From Limnephilus marmoratus (Eukaryota; Arthropoda; Insecta; Trichoptera; Limnephilidae), in assembly GCA_917880885.1 (NCBI GenBank), contig OU862921.1:52874508-52938507 (forward strand): 64,000 bases of DNA, written 5' to 3'. Below the pieces are notes generated by a model. It was not told the DNA's origin. It saw only the letters and a list, made by a program, of their open reading frames with translations, and made no database searches. Numbering within the stretch: the first letter of the stretch is position 1; the number at the start of each line of letters is the position of its first letter. Shown in pieces: positions 12,111 through 22,798 of the stretch. A program made the position numbers and the translations under genes.

Positions 12111-12199
12111 CTGTAGAAGAATTATTAATATACATTATTATTATTAATTTAAAACTAACAATGCAATCAATAAAAACATGCAAATGCGGTTGGTAATAA

Positions 12200-12286
12200 C
12201 AGTATCCCGCTGGCGGTGGTAAAACGAAAATTCATATGGTTTGCCATATACTCGATAATTGTTTTGCCACCGTCAACCGGATACTA
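12200..12286. repeat. Imperfect 87-bp palindrome (small foldback)
   Basis: The left arm agtatcccgctggcggtggt pairs with the right arm accgtcaaccggatact around a short AT-rich centre. It lies just inside the right end of the Harbinger element and may be a separate small MITE or a subterminal hairpin. Confidence 0.65.
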
Positions 12287-12698
12287 TAATAATCACGTTT
12301 TTTACATAAATAATTCAAATGACACAATTTTAAAACCAAGACAAACACAAAATAAACATGAATGTACTAAATAATCATATAACTTACGTTCATTCAGTTC
12401 TTTTGCTTTGCTAAGCAGACACAAAATACAATTGAAATTGAACAATACGAAACAAACGTCAAATATGTCAAACGTCAAAACAACGCTTCTCCCATAGACT
12501 CACATAGACTGTAGGCGCATAGACAATACAATCCACATTATTTCTATATAGAGTGTGAAAGTCAAACATAGTATATTTATGGTCAAACATACCGACGCCC
12601 ATCGACGCTTTTCTAAACCGATTTGTGTCAATAGAGATATTTTGTGATGTGACTCCGAAACGGTCGACTCAGTCGACTGTGAAACCGAAACTTACTGA

Positions 12699-12720
12699 GT
12701 AAGTTAGAGAGTAGGCCCCC
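12699..12720 (-). repeat. Right terminal inverted repeat of Harbinger element
   Basis: Reads GGGGGCCTACTCTCTAACTT inward on minus from 12720, matching the left end at 6656. Confidence 0.75.
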
Positions 12721-12857
12721 TGATCCCGACCGGTAAACTCTGGTACAATTAATTTTGTGTTGCGTTTTCAGCATGGAGTTTCGAGATTAACGCAACTTTT
12801 GAAAGTTTGTGATATTCACATGAAATGACGATTTATATTTTAAAGGATTTTTTCTGA

Positions 12858-13180
12858 CATCTGTGACCAAGTGATTAAGATTCTCGACTACGAATCCAGA
12901 GGTCGGTGAATAGTCGATAAGTGTAAAAAATTAATTAGTATGTGTATTATTTCCCATAAATAATACAAAATTACACAAAGTGTATTTGCTGAAACTCTAA
13001 GGGTGGTAAATACATACTCTCAGTATCGCATGGTAAAATTCAGAATTAAAAAAGTGCTTTTGGCGGTTTTGTGACAAAATCTGAATAGCCAGGTAGGTTG
13101 TTCTTCTAACCTCCTGTATGTTATGTATATATGGTGTCTCCCCCCCACTTTAAGCCTCACAACTCACGACACACATGGGG
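12858..13180 (+). repeat. SINE family B copy with tRNA-like head
   Basis: A tRNA-derived head (aagtgattaagattctcgac, then aatccagagg) is followed by an AT-rich middle (tattatttcccataaataat) and the family body (aatctgaatagccaggtagg, cccccactttaagcctcaca). The closest full copy is 33161-33532. Promoter boxes are degenerate, so it is probably not transcribed. Confidence 0.6.
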
Positions 13181-13256
13181 TGACATGCTCACATTATCTA
13201 TGGGTAGTTATTTAAAAATAATACGAGTATGCAGTGCACATGATTATGTACGCATG

Positions 13257-13463
13257 GGTTCCATGCCAACTCAGAATGAAACCAACTCAGAAACACCTCA
13301 AAAAGGTCATTAAAAGCTATGAAAAAATAATTTTTAAATAGCTGGTAAGCCTAACCTGACTTAACCCATTTAACCATTTTTTATATTTCTTTAATGATCA
13401 CTCATAAAATGACCTTTCTGAGGTGCTTCTGAGTTGGTTTCATTCTGAGTTGGCCGGTCACCG
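13257..13463. mobile_element. hAT-type MITE, copy 1
   Basis: This 207-bp element has about 50-bp inverted ends (ccaactcagaatgaaacc.. and its complement). Flanking octamers tacgcatg (13249-13256) and tatgaatg (13464-13471) agree at 6 of 8 bases, as for an old 8-bp target duplication. It is the same family as 38889-39090. It has no coding capacity. Confidence 0.8.
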
Positions 13464-13471
13464 TATGAATG

Positions 13472-14500
13472 ATAGTTTCAATCCTTCCACAGATGTCGTT
13501 AGTATAGGTTGTGTGTAGTTTTGAGGTGTCTCAACAAATGACAGTAAAGTGGTACCTCAGCATAGTGGCAACTGTCGCCGTTTGTATCTAATACCCGTAC
13601 AGTTACGGAAATAGCCGATGATATCCGATCGACACCTTATGTGTCGAATTCCCTTGCTTCAGAAATACACAGAGCATCCATCAGAGCGGACCTGCTATAA
13701 TTTGTTATTTGGTCCTGTTATAATATTAATTGCAAACCACACGATAAAGTAAATAAAGTAACTTGATATCTCGGAGAACCACGAGCTTCATTGAAGATTC
13801 CACAACACAATCACTGGGATTGTATAACATTGCATAATATGAGATAAATTGTTTTTAAATTAATAATATCTACCCGTATAATAACTACCCGTGCAAAGCC
13901 GGGTAGGAACGAGTAGTAAAGATAGTAATATTAAATTATGACTATCCATATCTTACCTGCCCCACATGTGAGTACCGACTCGTAAATGAGTACACGGGCG
14001 TCGTGCACGTTACGTTCCCTCTACAGAGAAGGTAGTGCCGAGGCAAGATGAGTATTTACAGGCGCCCAAGGTGCGATCGCATAAATTGGAATTCCTCCTA
14101 AGAAGCCTTCCCCCCTCCCCCTCTCTAGCGGCCCCGAAGGCTTTCATTAACATGACACTGATTAGAATCGCGGGGATGTAAGTGTGCATGATAAAACTGC
14201 ACCCCCGAGAATCATGCACCTCCGCCGCTATTTATTATCTCCCTTCAAATAAAATTCACTTACAGCGGTGCAAGCTAATTGCACGGTTTTCAACGGAAAT
14301 CATGTTGGCGTTTTTATCGGTGCGGTGGTGCTTCAAACGTGGTCGTGTGAAAATTTTTACTTTAATTATATTTTTAAGGTTCTCAATATCGTGATTGATA
14401 AAATATTTATAGTTGAAATATCTAGCGAAAAGTTGGATACAATTTGAATTATTAGATATAATAATTTTGGTAGAAAGAGGTCACTTTAGGGTTTAACACG
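13472..14500. other. Unassigned; possible Helitron-type 3' hairpin
   Basis: About 13876-13913 (ctacccgtgcaaagccgggt then gagtagt) resembles the GC hairpin found before the 3' end of insect Helitrons, but no matching 5' end was found. The rest shows no feature I recognise. Confidence 0.3.
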
Positions 14501-14529
14501 TTATTGAAATTAAACAAATATTTTATTCA

Positions 14530-14600
14530 TAACCACGAAATTTATTTAATTTATTATGACCGACCTTTCGCTTAACACGAGCATCAGAAGGGTACAAAAT
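14530..14600 (-). mobile_element. Penelope-like element terminal remnant
   Basis: Read on minus, 14587-14565 gives CTGATGC, a short hairpin (GTGTTAAGC) and GAAAG, followed by GTCGGTC and an AT-rich stretch shared with 63480-63660. This is the end region of a PLE with a ribozyme-like core. No RT remains here. Confidence 0.5.
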
Positions 14601-14639
14601 TAAAATAATCAATGAGTAAATTATAAGTATGTGCTTATG

Positions 14640-14996
14640 TACAGGGTTTTAAGGGACGTCCATGACTTACTTTAACCAATGATTCCTTATTTAAAGTAAA
14701 AAATGTAAATGAAATTTTGATCTCCGTTGATATTTTTGATTTTTTTGTTACAAAAACATAAAAAAAATAGTATGTGTTGGACAGTTGGGGGCAGAGTAAA
14801 AGGTTGGGTGGTTACTCGGCTGACTAACCAGTGACAACATGAGGAAGAATTTTTTAGTGTTGTTTGATTTTGAAAAATAAAAATTAAAAAAGGCACCGGA
14901 GACCTGAATTTCATTTATGCTTTTTACTCCAAATAATGTCAGGAATCATTGGTTAAAATAAGTCAAGTACGTCCCTTAACACCTTGTTTACACTGT
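14640..14996. mobile_element. MITE with about 85-bp inverted ends
   Basis: The left arm (cagggttttaagggacgtcc.., accaatgattcct) is inverted at the right end (aggaatcattggt.., acgtcccttaacaccttg). The middle is non-coding. The ends resemble Tc1/mariner-type MITEs and TA-rich flanks are present, but the target duplication is not clear. Confidence 0.75.
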
Positions 14997-15767
14997 GAAT
15001 GAGACAAAACATAATATGTTGCAATGAAGGACCAGTAGATAGTATTGAATTAAAATCTAACATAGTAACAGAGGTAAACAGACAAATGTGTACCTAATGG
15101 GTTTCCAAATTCCATCTAAAGAGACAAAGCGTCACTTGATCAGGTGATTAAGGGTTAATATGTGTTTCTAAATTATGTAATCTGTTGCCATTACCATTTT
15201 TGAGCAAAATATTAGCACCGGTGCTTCGATGTATGGTCTTTACCAATGGAATGATTTGCCAATTCCGAAAATGCAATGTGGTTATAAAAAAATATTCATT
15301 ATAAGATGTAAGTTGTAAGCCTTAATAATTAATTAGATGAAAACAAATAACTTTGTAAAAACATCATTATTTATTTACGCACCAGATTTAAATGTCCGGG
15401 TCAAGTTTTCCCCACAGGAAAAACTAAACCCTTTCACACACATCCCAAATGATCATCTAGTCAATCCACGCTATGCAATTGCACTACCTATATAAGTATT
15501 ATAAATACAAAACAATACAAGAAAAACATGTCAACCTACTGAAGACCAAATGGGAAAAACATTCACCGACTCCAGATATTTTCATAACAGAGGGTTCGGC
15601 TCTGTGGAACTCCTAATTGAACCTATAAATCCTACTGATCCCTCAATATAAATATTTAAAAAATCTTTTGTAATCCTACATGTTTTTAAAATGACTGATT
15701 TTTGCATTTTTATGTATATAAATTCTTTGACAAATCTAATATGCCTAAATTTTATAATATATGATTA
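14997..15767. other. Unassigned
   Basis: AT-rich DNA; no gene or repeat recognised. Confidence 0.4.
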
Positions 15768-15906
15768 GTATTATCAACTTATTTCGAAAACTAAGTTTTC
15801 TACGTCAGGATAAGATGAATATTAATTTAAAAAATAACAAAAGGCAAACAAGTATAGACAAATAAGAATTATAGAGTAAATATTAAAAGGAGAGGTAATT
15901 AATCAC
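15768..15906 (-). mobile_element. Penelope-like element 3' end, minus orientation
   Basis: Read on minus it matches the PLE 3' UTR at 62640-62800: a block near ctttttaatattt, then gtctatacttgtttgcc, then the terminal CTGACG..hairpin..GAAA core (15808-15781). It forms an inverted pair with 16459-16530. Confidence 0.6.
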
Positions 15907-15974
15907 CGCTCCCTTTAATATTTTGTCAATTTTTTTTATTTTTTATTTTTTTTATTAATATTAATCTTGTCCTT

Positions 15975-16445
15975 GTTGTGTGTTGTGATTGTTCTATTTC
16001 AAATATTTAACTTCATTTTGCACTGAGCACTTATAATTTTATCATTTTGCCTAATCTCGATGTGTAGAGTCCTTTACTCAAGACTTTCACGTCTATGTCA
16101 CCCTTTACTAAAACATTTCAATACATTTTGTCTTTATGATCTCTTTTGTCTGTGGCCGCGCTGTCATTTTCGTGAGTCATTCTTTTCTACAATTCACATC
16201 TACTTTTTACAATTTGCAACTCCAGTGCTAAGAATCGAATCAATCTCTGTGTAAACTTAAATATTCATCTGAATAAACCAAAGTTACAACAATATTGCAA
16301 GTACAAAGTGTTTTTACTTAAAACAAGGGATAACCCCGCAAACATAACCCCCCTCACCGTAAGGTTTCCTGGGTTTGGAAACGAAAGAAGTCAACGAAGC
16401 TCACTTTATACCTGAAGGTAGACTGTCCGGAGACCAGACCCTGGG
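15975..16445 (+). repeat. LTR-like repeat, copy 1
   Basis: It is homologous in order to 55850-56520: gtgattgttctattt, tttgcactgagcac, cctaatctcga, gaatcgaatcaatc, gtgtttttactta, ggataacc. The shared end (gtgtttttactta followed by ggataacc) looks like an LTR-to-internal junction, and an AATAAA signal precedes it. Only this part of the element is present, with no coding region. LTR identity is inferred, not proven. Confidence 0.5.
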
Positions 16446-16458
16446 ACCCTACGCAATC

Positions 16459-16530
16459 CTGACGACGAAAACTTAGTTTTCGAAACATGTTGATAATATT
16501 GATTATGTAGTGGTGTTTTAACAAAATTAT
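16459..16530 (+). mobile_element. Penelope-like element 3' end with ribozyme-like hairpin
   Basis: CTGACGA, a 6-bp stem with 3-nt loop (GAAAAC-TTA-GTTTTC) and GAAACATGT are followed by gttgataatattgatta and tagtggtgttttaacaaa, as at other PLE ends in the window. Confidence 0.6.
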
Positions 16531-17140
16531 TTATTTTCATTTTATTAAACACGACGTCACAAAGTGTATTTGCAGAGTTCGAAGAAGAAACTTAATAATT
16601 AAGGTTATTTTTGTTGCAATATTCAATAATAAGTGTTAATTATTAAATTAGCCAGCGTTGATTGTTGATTACTGGGTATTTATTTCGCGTTTGGGAGTGA
16701 TAAGTTTAATCTTACCGCTACTGGTAATTTGATAACATTAATAAGCCATTTTAAGTCAAGGATCTTATAATTGTGCGTTATTTCTCCGAGAACGTGGAAA
16801 GTAGCCCCACGGGCCCAGCAGGCGGCGGGTAAAGGTAGGACAGAGGTGCTCTACAGAGAGAATGTCTGACGCGATAAGAAAATGAAATAATTGCTACCTC
16901 TGGGGGGTTGTAAAGAATGCAGCAACTTTCATTGCATCTAACTTTGGGATTAATTGCTGAAAGCTGTGAACAAAGTGGCCTCTTTAAATTAAGACCGTTT
17001 TTTGTTCACTAAACTATATATTTCGCTCTTTATCTAATTTTTAAATGCATAACAATTAAATTGGGCGTAGTTAAGGAGCATAAATAAGTTCTTTCTAAAT
17101 AAATAATTTTTATATAATGTTCGTCAGAAAAAAATATATT
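16531..17140. other. Unassigned
   Basis: No gene, tRNA or repeat recognised. Confidence 0.4.
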
Positions 17141-17727
17141 TAGAAAAAATCTTGGTAAATTTTCGGGATTAGTGTCCATGGTTATTACGAATAATTTTTA
17201 GAAAAATACTTTAGATTCGCCTTAATCACTATAAAAGGAAACTTTTTGCATCACGGCTGGCGGAAAATAAAGCATTTTAATTTTCAATGTCGTTAAATAA
17301 AATTTCTCTTCGCGAACCGACACTACGACAGCCCGCCCGTTGCCGCCCGCCATTTTGTCACTGTTAAAATACGTTTTTGAATGGTTTGTTTGGCTACGCA
17401 GGGTTTGTATAGCGGGCTTGTGTACGTTATCTTTACTTTAAAAAACAGCCTATGTTTTTGAATGGTTTGTTTGGCTAAGCAGGATTTGTGTAGCGGGCTT
17501 GTCTATGTGACGAAATGGCGGGCGGCAGCGGGCGGGCTGTCGTAGTGTCGGTTTGCGAAGTGAAATTTTATTTAACGACATTGAAAATTAAAATGCATTA
17601 TTTTCCGCCAGCCGTGATGCAAAAAGTTTCCTTTTATAGTGATTAAGGCGAATCTAAAGTTTTTTTCTAAAAAATATTCGTAATAGCCATGGACACTAAT
17701 CCCGAAAAATTACCAAAATTTTTTCTA
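17141..17727. mobile_element. 587-bp foldback element
   Basis: Arms of about 220 bp (17141-17361 and 17508-17727) are inverted copies at roughly 95% identity by eye, including a GC-rich inner part (cagcccgcccgttgccgccc and its complement). The 146-bp loop holds two direct copies of a unit with gaatggtttgtttggcta and tagcgggcttgt. There is no ORF. Transcripts would form a long hairpin. Confidence 0.9.
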
Positions 17728-17996
17728 GTTAGCAAGAAAAAACATCAAATGTCATTTGGACTTCTAAGTCTATTTTTGTCGGCGGTTAAAAAATGATACG
17801 GTTGGGTTAAGTTAGTTTAGGTTAGGTTAGGTTAGGAGTTGACATTTCTTACTGATCAATCTTGTCCTACCTGCTGATGAACACAAGTTGTTGCAAAACT
17901 GACTTTAATTTCCGGATGAAAACTTTTCTGACCAAATATTTAGTATTAAAAAATAAAGATAATTTAGATGTTTGTCAAAAAATTAAATTAGATTCT
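17728..17996. other. Unassigned, with short TTAGG-like run
   Basis: About four degenerate units of ttagg lie at 17817-17837. This is the insect telomere motif, but the run is too short to mean a telomere. Confidence 0.4.
17984..17996 (+). repeat. Target-site duplication, left copy (PLE)
   Basis: The 13-mer taaattagattct is repeated exactly at 22786-22798, flanking the Penelope-like element. Confidence 0.85.
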
Positions 17997-17997
17997 T

Positions 17998-18075
17998 GAA
18001 ATTAATGAATTACTTCGTTTTTACCACTTTTATTGTTTATAAAACCGACATGTTTCGTCAGCAAAGCTGACTTCT
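17998..18075 (-). repeat. Inverted copy of the PLE 3' terminus
   Basis: Reverse complement of 22665-22741 with one mismatch (ccgaca versus the complement of tgtctg). The copy stops within the hairpin region, so it lacks the CUGA part of the ribozyme-like core. Confidence 0.9.
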
Positions 18076-18078
18076 TAT

Positions 18079-18180
18079 TCTAATTTATTTCCAAGTATTC
18101 CTATTGAAGAATGTAAACCTATTATTAAAGAACTTTTATTTTCATCAATTTTACCTAATGACTTATCTCAGGATTTAAAT
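18079..18180 (+). pseudogene. PLE reverse transcriptase, N-side fragment
   Basis: The frame reads NLFPSIPIEECKPIIKELL and ends QDLN at 18180. This is the region just after the motif-A aspartate of Penelope RTs; the aspartate itself and everything upstream are lost by the 5' truncation. The frame continues in phase at 21407 (IVLKQNYFQFND) when the LINE and one copy of its short duplication (taaat, 18176-18180 and 21402-21406) are removed. Confidence 0.8.
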
Positions 18181-21100
18181 GTATTACAACTGCCAATTGG
18201 ACAACTGCCCTGCCTACAAAGCTGCACTAAAAAAGGACCTAGCTACAATAGACTATGGAGTGTAATAGACACGAACGCAAGTGCTTAACTATCGATGAGT
18301 ATACTCCTGTGAATAGCTGTCTTCGAATAATGTACATGAACGCGAGAAGCATCCGGAACAAACTTGATGAAATTGAAGAAAAACTCAGAGGATTACGCGA
18401 TATTGTTCATGTCCTTGTCATCACTGAAACATGGCTTGATGTTGGAGAAGAAAAGTTTTTTGGATTAAAAGGCTACAATTGTGCGTTTGCCTCTCGCCCC
18501 AAGGAGGCAGGAGGTGGTGTAGCCATATATGTACTGGATTCTATGAAGTTCTCTATCATTGATAAATTTTCCAACGAAAATTCATTTTTAGGTATAAGTG
18601 TATTTAGCAAGGATAGGAAACCGGTTAACATTTATGCCATCTATCGGAAACCCAACCCTAATATACACGATTTCCTGACACATTTGGAAAAAATACTAGA
18701 CAAAAGCAGACAAGATACATTAATACTCGGAGACTTTAATATTGACACTACCATAAACACATCCTCTTCTTTAAATTACCTCAACACCTTAGAAACATAC
18801 AATTTCTCAATACAAAACAAATCATTTCCCACTAGAGTCACTAAAACAAGCAGCACCCTCATAGATCACATCATATCAAATAGACTAAACATTCCAATTA
18901 CCATATCGAACATAGATGACTCACTTAGTGACCATAACATTCTTATTATTGATTTCAAGAATAACCTAAAAAAATGGTCTAATAATAGGAACAAGCCACG
19001 CCTTACAAAACCTATCATCAACAATATGGCAGTAAAATCTTATCTTGCAGCTAACAAATTTACCATCAACTCATCCAAACAAGAAGACAGTTATAAAGAT
19101 TTTAACGATTATGTCAAAAATGCAATAGAAGCAGGTAAAACGACACCTAAAGTGAAAATAGCTAATCGACAACATTTAAATACACCGTGGTTCGATTCTA
19201 AACTGAATTTGCTGATCAAAGAAAGAAACCAGCTTCACAAGCAGTGGAAACAAGACCCAGGAAATATGTCTCTTGTAGTCCATAAAAATAAACTGAGAAA
19301 CTTAATAACTAATTATAGGAGAAGTTTGAAAAACAAATATTATGCCAATAGCCTTCAACAAAACCTGAATAACCCTAGTAAAACTTGGAAAACCATTAAC
19401 TCAATTTTATCTAACCGTGCACATAAACCCTCCAACACCATTGAATCTCTCATCGTAAATAATTGTGAGCTTAGGGGACCCAGTGAAATAGCTTCAGCAT
19501 TTAATGAATTTTTCTTATCAGTTGGAGAAAAGTAGGCAGCTGCCATTCTATCATTCCCGGATGACTGTAATACTATATATGTAGAACCAAAGGCAAGTCA
19601 ATCCTTATATATGGCTAGGACAAATAAGGCTGAGGTATTAAGGATCATCTCGAAACTTAGGTCGAATGCAGCGGCAGGTATCGATGGAGTAACCCCGTAC
19701 ATCCTGAAAACCTGTAAAGAAGAACTAGCTGAGCACCTAGCGCAACTTATCAATTCCTCTATAGGCTCGGGAGTATTCCCAAACCAATTAAAGCTAGCAA
19801 AAATTATACCAATTTATAAAGAAGGCTGCAAAAAATGTATTTCTAACTATCGCCCAATATCGGTTTTATCAGTATTTTCAAAGGTGTTCGAGACTATTAT
19901 CAAGGATAGACTTCTAAAATACATCTCTAACAACAATATCCTAACACCACAGCAATATGGCTTTCGAAAAAACTCCAGTACCTAATGTGCCACCTTCGAT
20001 TTCATCTCGAACATTCAGCAGTACGTAGACCAGGGCGAATATGTAGCAGCTATTTTTATAGATCTAAAAAAAGCCTTTGATACAGTAGATCATGAAATAC
20101 TCCTACAAAAAATGGAACATTTGGGTATAGTCGGAAAATCTTTAAAGCTCCTCCGAAGCTACCTATCTGATAGATATTGCCTTGTCGACATCGAAGGGAA
20201 CCTAAGCGGCTTTGGAAAAATCACATGTGGAGTGCCACAGGGCTCGATTCTAGGACCACTACTTTTCTTACTATACATCAATGATATAACTAAATGCGAC
20301 ATCTTGGGAAAACTTCAACTTTACGCTGATGATACTGTGATCTATTATCGTTGTAAAAATCTGAGGGAACTTGAATCTCTAATGAATAAAGATCTCGCAA
20401 AGTTAGCTAAATGGTTGCGGATAAATAAATTAAGCCTCAATGTCAAAAAAACTCACTACCTCACTTTCGTGAAAAAAGATTACATTACAATGAATATTAC
20501 TCTTGGAAATGAAAAGCTCCAAAATGTACAAGTAACGAAATATTTAGGGTTATTCATAGATTCTAACCTATCGTGGAACTCCCATGTTGAATATGTTAAA
20601 TCCAAAATTTCCCCGATAACTGGTGTACTCTATCGACTTCAAGATGTGCTCCCCACAGCTTTACTGCGTGCCACATATTATGCTCTGATCCACTCTCACC
20701 TAAGTTATCTGGTTAGTATCTGGGGCACCATTACTAAGAAACAAATATCTGAAATACAAGTAATCCAAAATAGAGCCATAAGAAATATATACCATCTACC
20801 ATGGGATACGCATGTCAAAGACATATACTCACTGACACAAATTCTTCCCTTTACCATTCTGCCAAAATATAGCATCACCACTGCCATCCTACAAATAATT
20901 CAACACTCGTCACACACCAACACTAAACCAGCCTTTAATTCCGATATACACCAGCACAAAACACGATCACAAAATCAAATACACCTATCGTCATCTACAC
21001 ACACAACTAAATTTGGAATTAACTCCTTACAATACATCGCACATACGCAATACAACGCATTACCTAATGTCCTAAAACTACCAGCATCAAACAAAAAAAT

Positions 21101-21404
21101 ATTGGCAAAGGCTCTAAAAGGATATTTTCTCAGCAACTTTATTAACCAGTGACGAAGTTATCTGTCTTCCTTTGTAACTCTTATATATTCTTCAATTACC
21201 TGTATCAAGTGTGTCTAGTCCATTTAAAAATCTATGTATTGTTCATTGATTTCCGTGTTCTTATGTAAAAATAATTTTCCTTTAGATATATAATATTGTC
21301 CTTCCCGAAATGAGTTTTATTAAACTCATTGGGAGTAATGTATTATAAATTTTATGTAATAATTTTGTGTTATATTATCTCTAATAAATAAAAAAAAAAA
21401 ATAA
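18181..21404 (+). mobile_element. LINE (Jockey/CR1 group) inserted in the PLE
   Basis: A 3.2-kb single-ORF copy ending in an A-rich tail (about 21389-21401). The flanking taaat (18176-18180, 21402-21406) is a candidate short target duplication, although its right copy abuts the tail, so its exact length is uncertain. There is no ORF1, so the copy is probably 5'-truncated. Confidence 0.85.
18255..21152 (+). pseudogene. LINE ORF2: endonuclease plus reverse transcriptase, two stops
   Basis: A single frame of 966 codons is interrupted only by TAG at 19533-19535 and TAA at 19983-19985. The N-terminal third is an APE-type endonuclease: NARSIRNKLDEIE, ITETWL, GDFNID and SDHN carry the metal-binding and catalytic residues. 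The RT domain follows: AAAGIDGVTPYIL, SNYRPISVLS, LKKAFDTVDHEI, VPQGSILGPLLFLLYINDI and the catalytic YADDT (about 20322). The C-terminus is the short tail typical of LINEs without RNase H. The protein would nick target DNA and copy its RNA in place. The stops suggest fairly recent inactivation, since the rest of the frame is intact. Confidence 0.92.
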
Positions 21405-22504
21405 ATATAGTTTTAAAACAAAATTATTTTCAATTCAATGACAATATCTTTAAACAAAAAGATGGCGTGGCAATGGGTGCTAGTACCAGCCCCTTGGTCG
21501 CTGATATATTTATAAATAATTTGGAAAATAAGATTTTTAATAGCTGTGCATTATTACTAAAATACGTTCATTGTTGGAAGAGATATGTGGATGATGTGTT
21601 CTGTGTTTGGACAGGTACATTGAAACAACTAAATATTTTTCTTAATTTCTTAAACAAACTCCATAAAAACATAAAATTTACTGTAGAGATTGGGCAAAAT
21701 TCGAGTATAAACTTTTTGGATTTAAATATTTCAATAATTAATAATAAATTTGAATTTAACATTTTTCGTAAAGATACATACACAGACATTGTAATCCACA
21801 ACACTTCAAATCATCCAATTTCTCAAAAAATGTCAGCTTTCCATTCTACGATTCATAGATTAGTCAATGTTCCCCTATCTCCCAATAATTTTTCAATAGA
21901 ACTCAATGTTATTAAACGAATTGCTATTAATAATGGATACCACACCAATTTAATTGAAAACATTCTCAATAAAAAATATAAGAATAAATTCCTTAAATCA
22001 TATATCTATCCTGTACAAAAGGATCAGGAAGGGAAAAAATGGAGGAAAATTATGTATTTCAATAATAAAATCTCTAATGCCTTGACAAAGAATGTACCAA
22101 ATGAAATTCTTCCTGTATTTTATGCAAATAATAAACTTAAAAATTATATTGTAAATAATAAAGATAGAGATTCCAAAATGAAAAATTCTGGAATTTATAA
22201 ATTGAAATGTAATGATTGTGATTTCTTTTATATAGGTAAAACTTCGAGAAACTTTGAAATAAGGATTAAAGAGCAAGCTTTAAATAATAATAGTTTCTCA
22301 GAGTTTGCCAACCATTTAATAGAAACTAGTCATACCTTTAATTTTAACAGTGGAATAGAATTAATTCATTGTAATGTCAATGGCATTCAGTTGGATAAAT
22401 TAGAAATTTTAGAGATTAGGAAGAGTGTTAATGCAAATTTAAATATTATTAATAATCAAAAATTGTTTTTAGAGGACCCATTATTAAATCTATTCCCCTT
22501 TTAA
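21405..22504 (+). pseudogene. PLE reverse transcriptase (C-side) and GIY-YIG endonuclease
   Basis: The frame is open from 21407 to the stop before 22505. DGVAMGASTSPLVADIF is RT motif 4/B. YVDDVF (about 21587) holds the catalytic aspartates in the Penelope form. NFLDLNI and a thumb region follow. From about 22191 a GIY-YIG nuclease appears: GIYKLKC, CNDCDFFYIGKTSR and EIRIKE, with the CxxC typical of Penelope endonucleases. The final RIKEQ has Q where many relatives have H. Complete PLE proteins are about twice this length; the N-terminal half is missing from the 5' truncation. This half is stop-free, so the element may be young despite being split. Confidence 0.9.
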
Positions 22505-22659
22505 AAAATTAATTTTTTTTTTAATTGTTCTATATTGCCCCTCGTCCCTTAAACATCATTTTATTTCTAATTTTATTATTGTTTATGTCGATTATTTTTC
22601 TCTATTACCTATATATATATATATATATGTCTATTTTTAAAATCAGTTCTGTCAAAACC

Positions 22660-22687
22660 CTGAAGAAGTCAGCTTTGCTGACGAAAC
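22660..22687 (+). ncRNA. Hammerhead-ribozyme-like motif in PLE 3' end
   Basis: CTGAAGA, one extra base, a 6-bp stem (GTCAGC/GCTGAC) with a 3-nt loop, and GAAAC. PLEs are known to carry minimal hammerhead ribozymes. The CUGANGA and GAAA core boxes are intact here. The extra base before stem II recurs in other copies in this window. Cleavage is inferred only. Confidence 0.55.
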
Positions 22688-22785
22688 ATGTCTGTTTTAT
22701 AAACAATAAAAGTGGTAAAAACGAAGTAATTCATTAATTTCAATCATAATGGTGCCACAAAATAAGTTGGCTGTGTTAGAAGAAG

Positions 22786-22798
22786 TAAATTAGATTCT
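22786..22798 (+). repeat. Target-site duplication, right copy (PLE)
   Basis: Exact repeat of taaattagattct at 17984-17996. Confidence 0.85.

Larger units (their letters stand above)
6656..12720. mobile_element. PIF/Harbinger DNA transposon, degraded, about 6.06 kb
   Basis: The ends are terminal inverted repeats. The left end reads GGGGGCCTACTCTCT from 6656, and the same sequence is read inward on minus from 12720; similarity extends to about 22 bp (..CTTAC). Inside are the two genes typical of this superfamily: a HARBI1-like transposase on + (7308-10485) and a Myb/SANT DNA-binding protein on - (10663-12110), arranged convergently. The transposase has lost its middle DDE part and the Myb gene has a frameshift, so the copy is inactive. 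It was later invaded by a LINE end near 10900-11490 and carries a duplicated segment in the transposase intron. I do not see a clear 3-bp target duplication (cct versus tga flank the ends). Confidence 0.8.
17997..22785 (+). mobile_element. Penelope-like element interrupted by a LINE
   Basis: The element is bounded by a perfect 13-bp target duplication. Its 5' end is an inverted copy (about 17998-18075) of its own 3' end (22665-22741), 77 of 78 bases matching. After it, a 5'-truncated RT frame begins and runs to 18180, is split by a LINE (18181 to about 21404) and resumes at 21405, ending at 22504. A 3' UTR with an (AT)n run (22610-22628) and a hammerhead-like hairpin (22660-22687) completes it. 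Without the LINE the PLE is about 1.57 kb. Confidence 0.9.

Noticed and set aside
13876..13913. Complete Helitron
   Set aside because: Only a 3'-hairpin-like stretch; no 5' TC end or partner copy was found.
17817..17837. Interstitial telomere (TTAGG)n
   Set aside because: Only about four imperfect units; short runs of this kind arise by chance in insect DNA.
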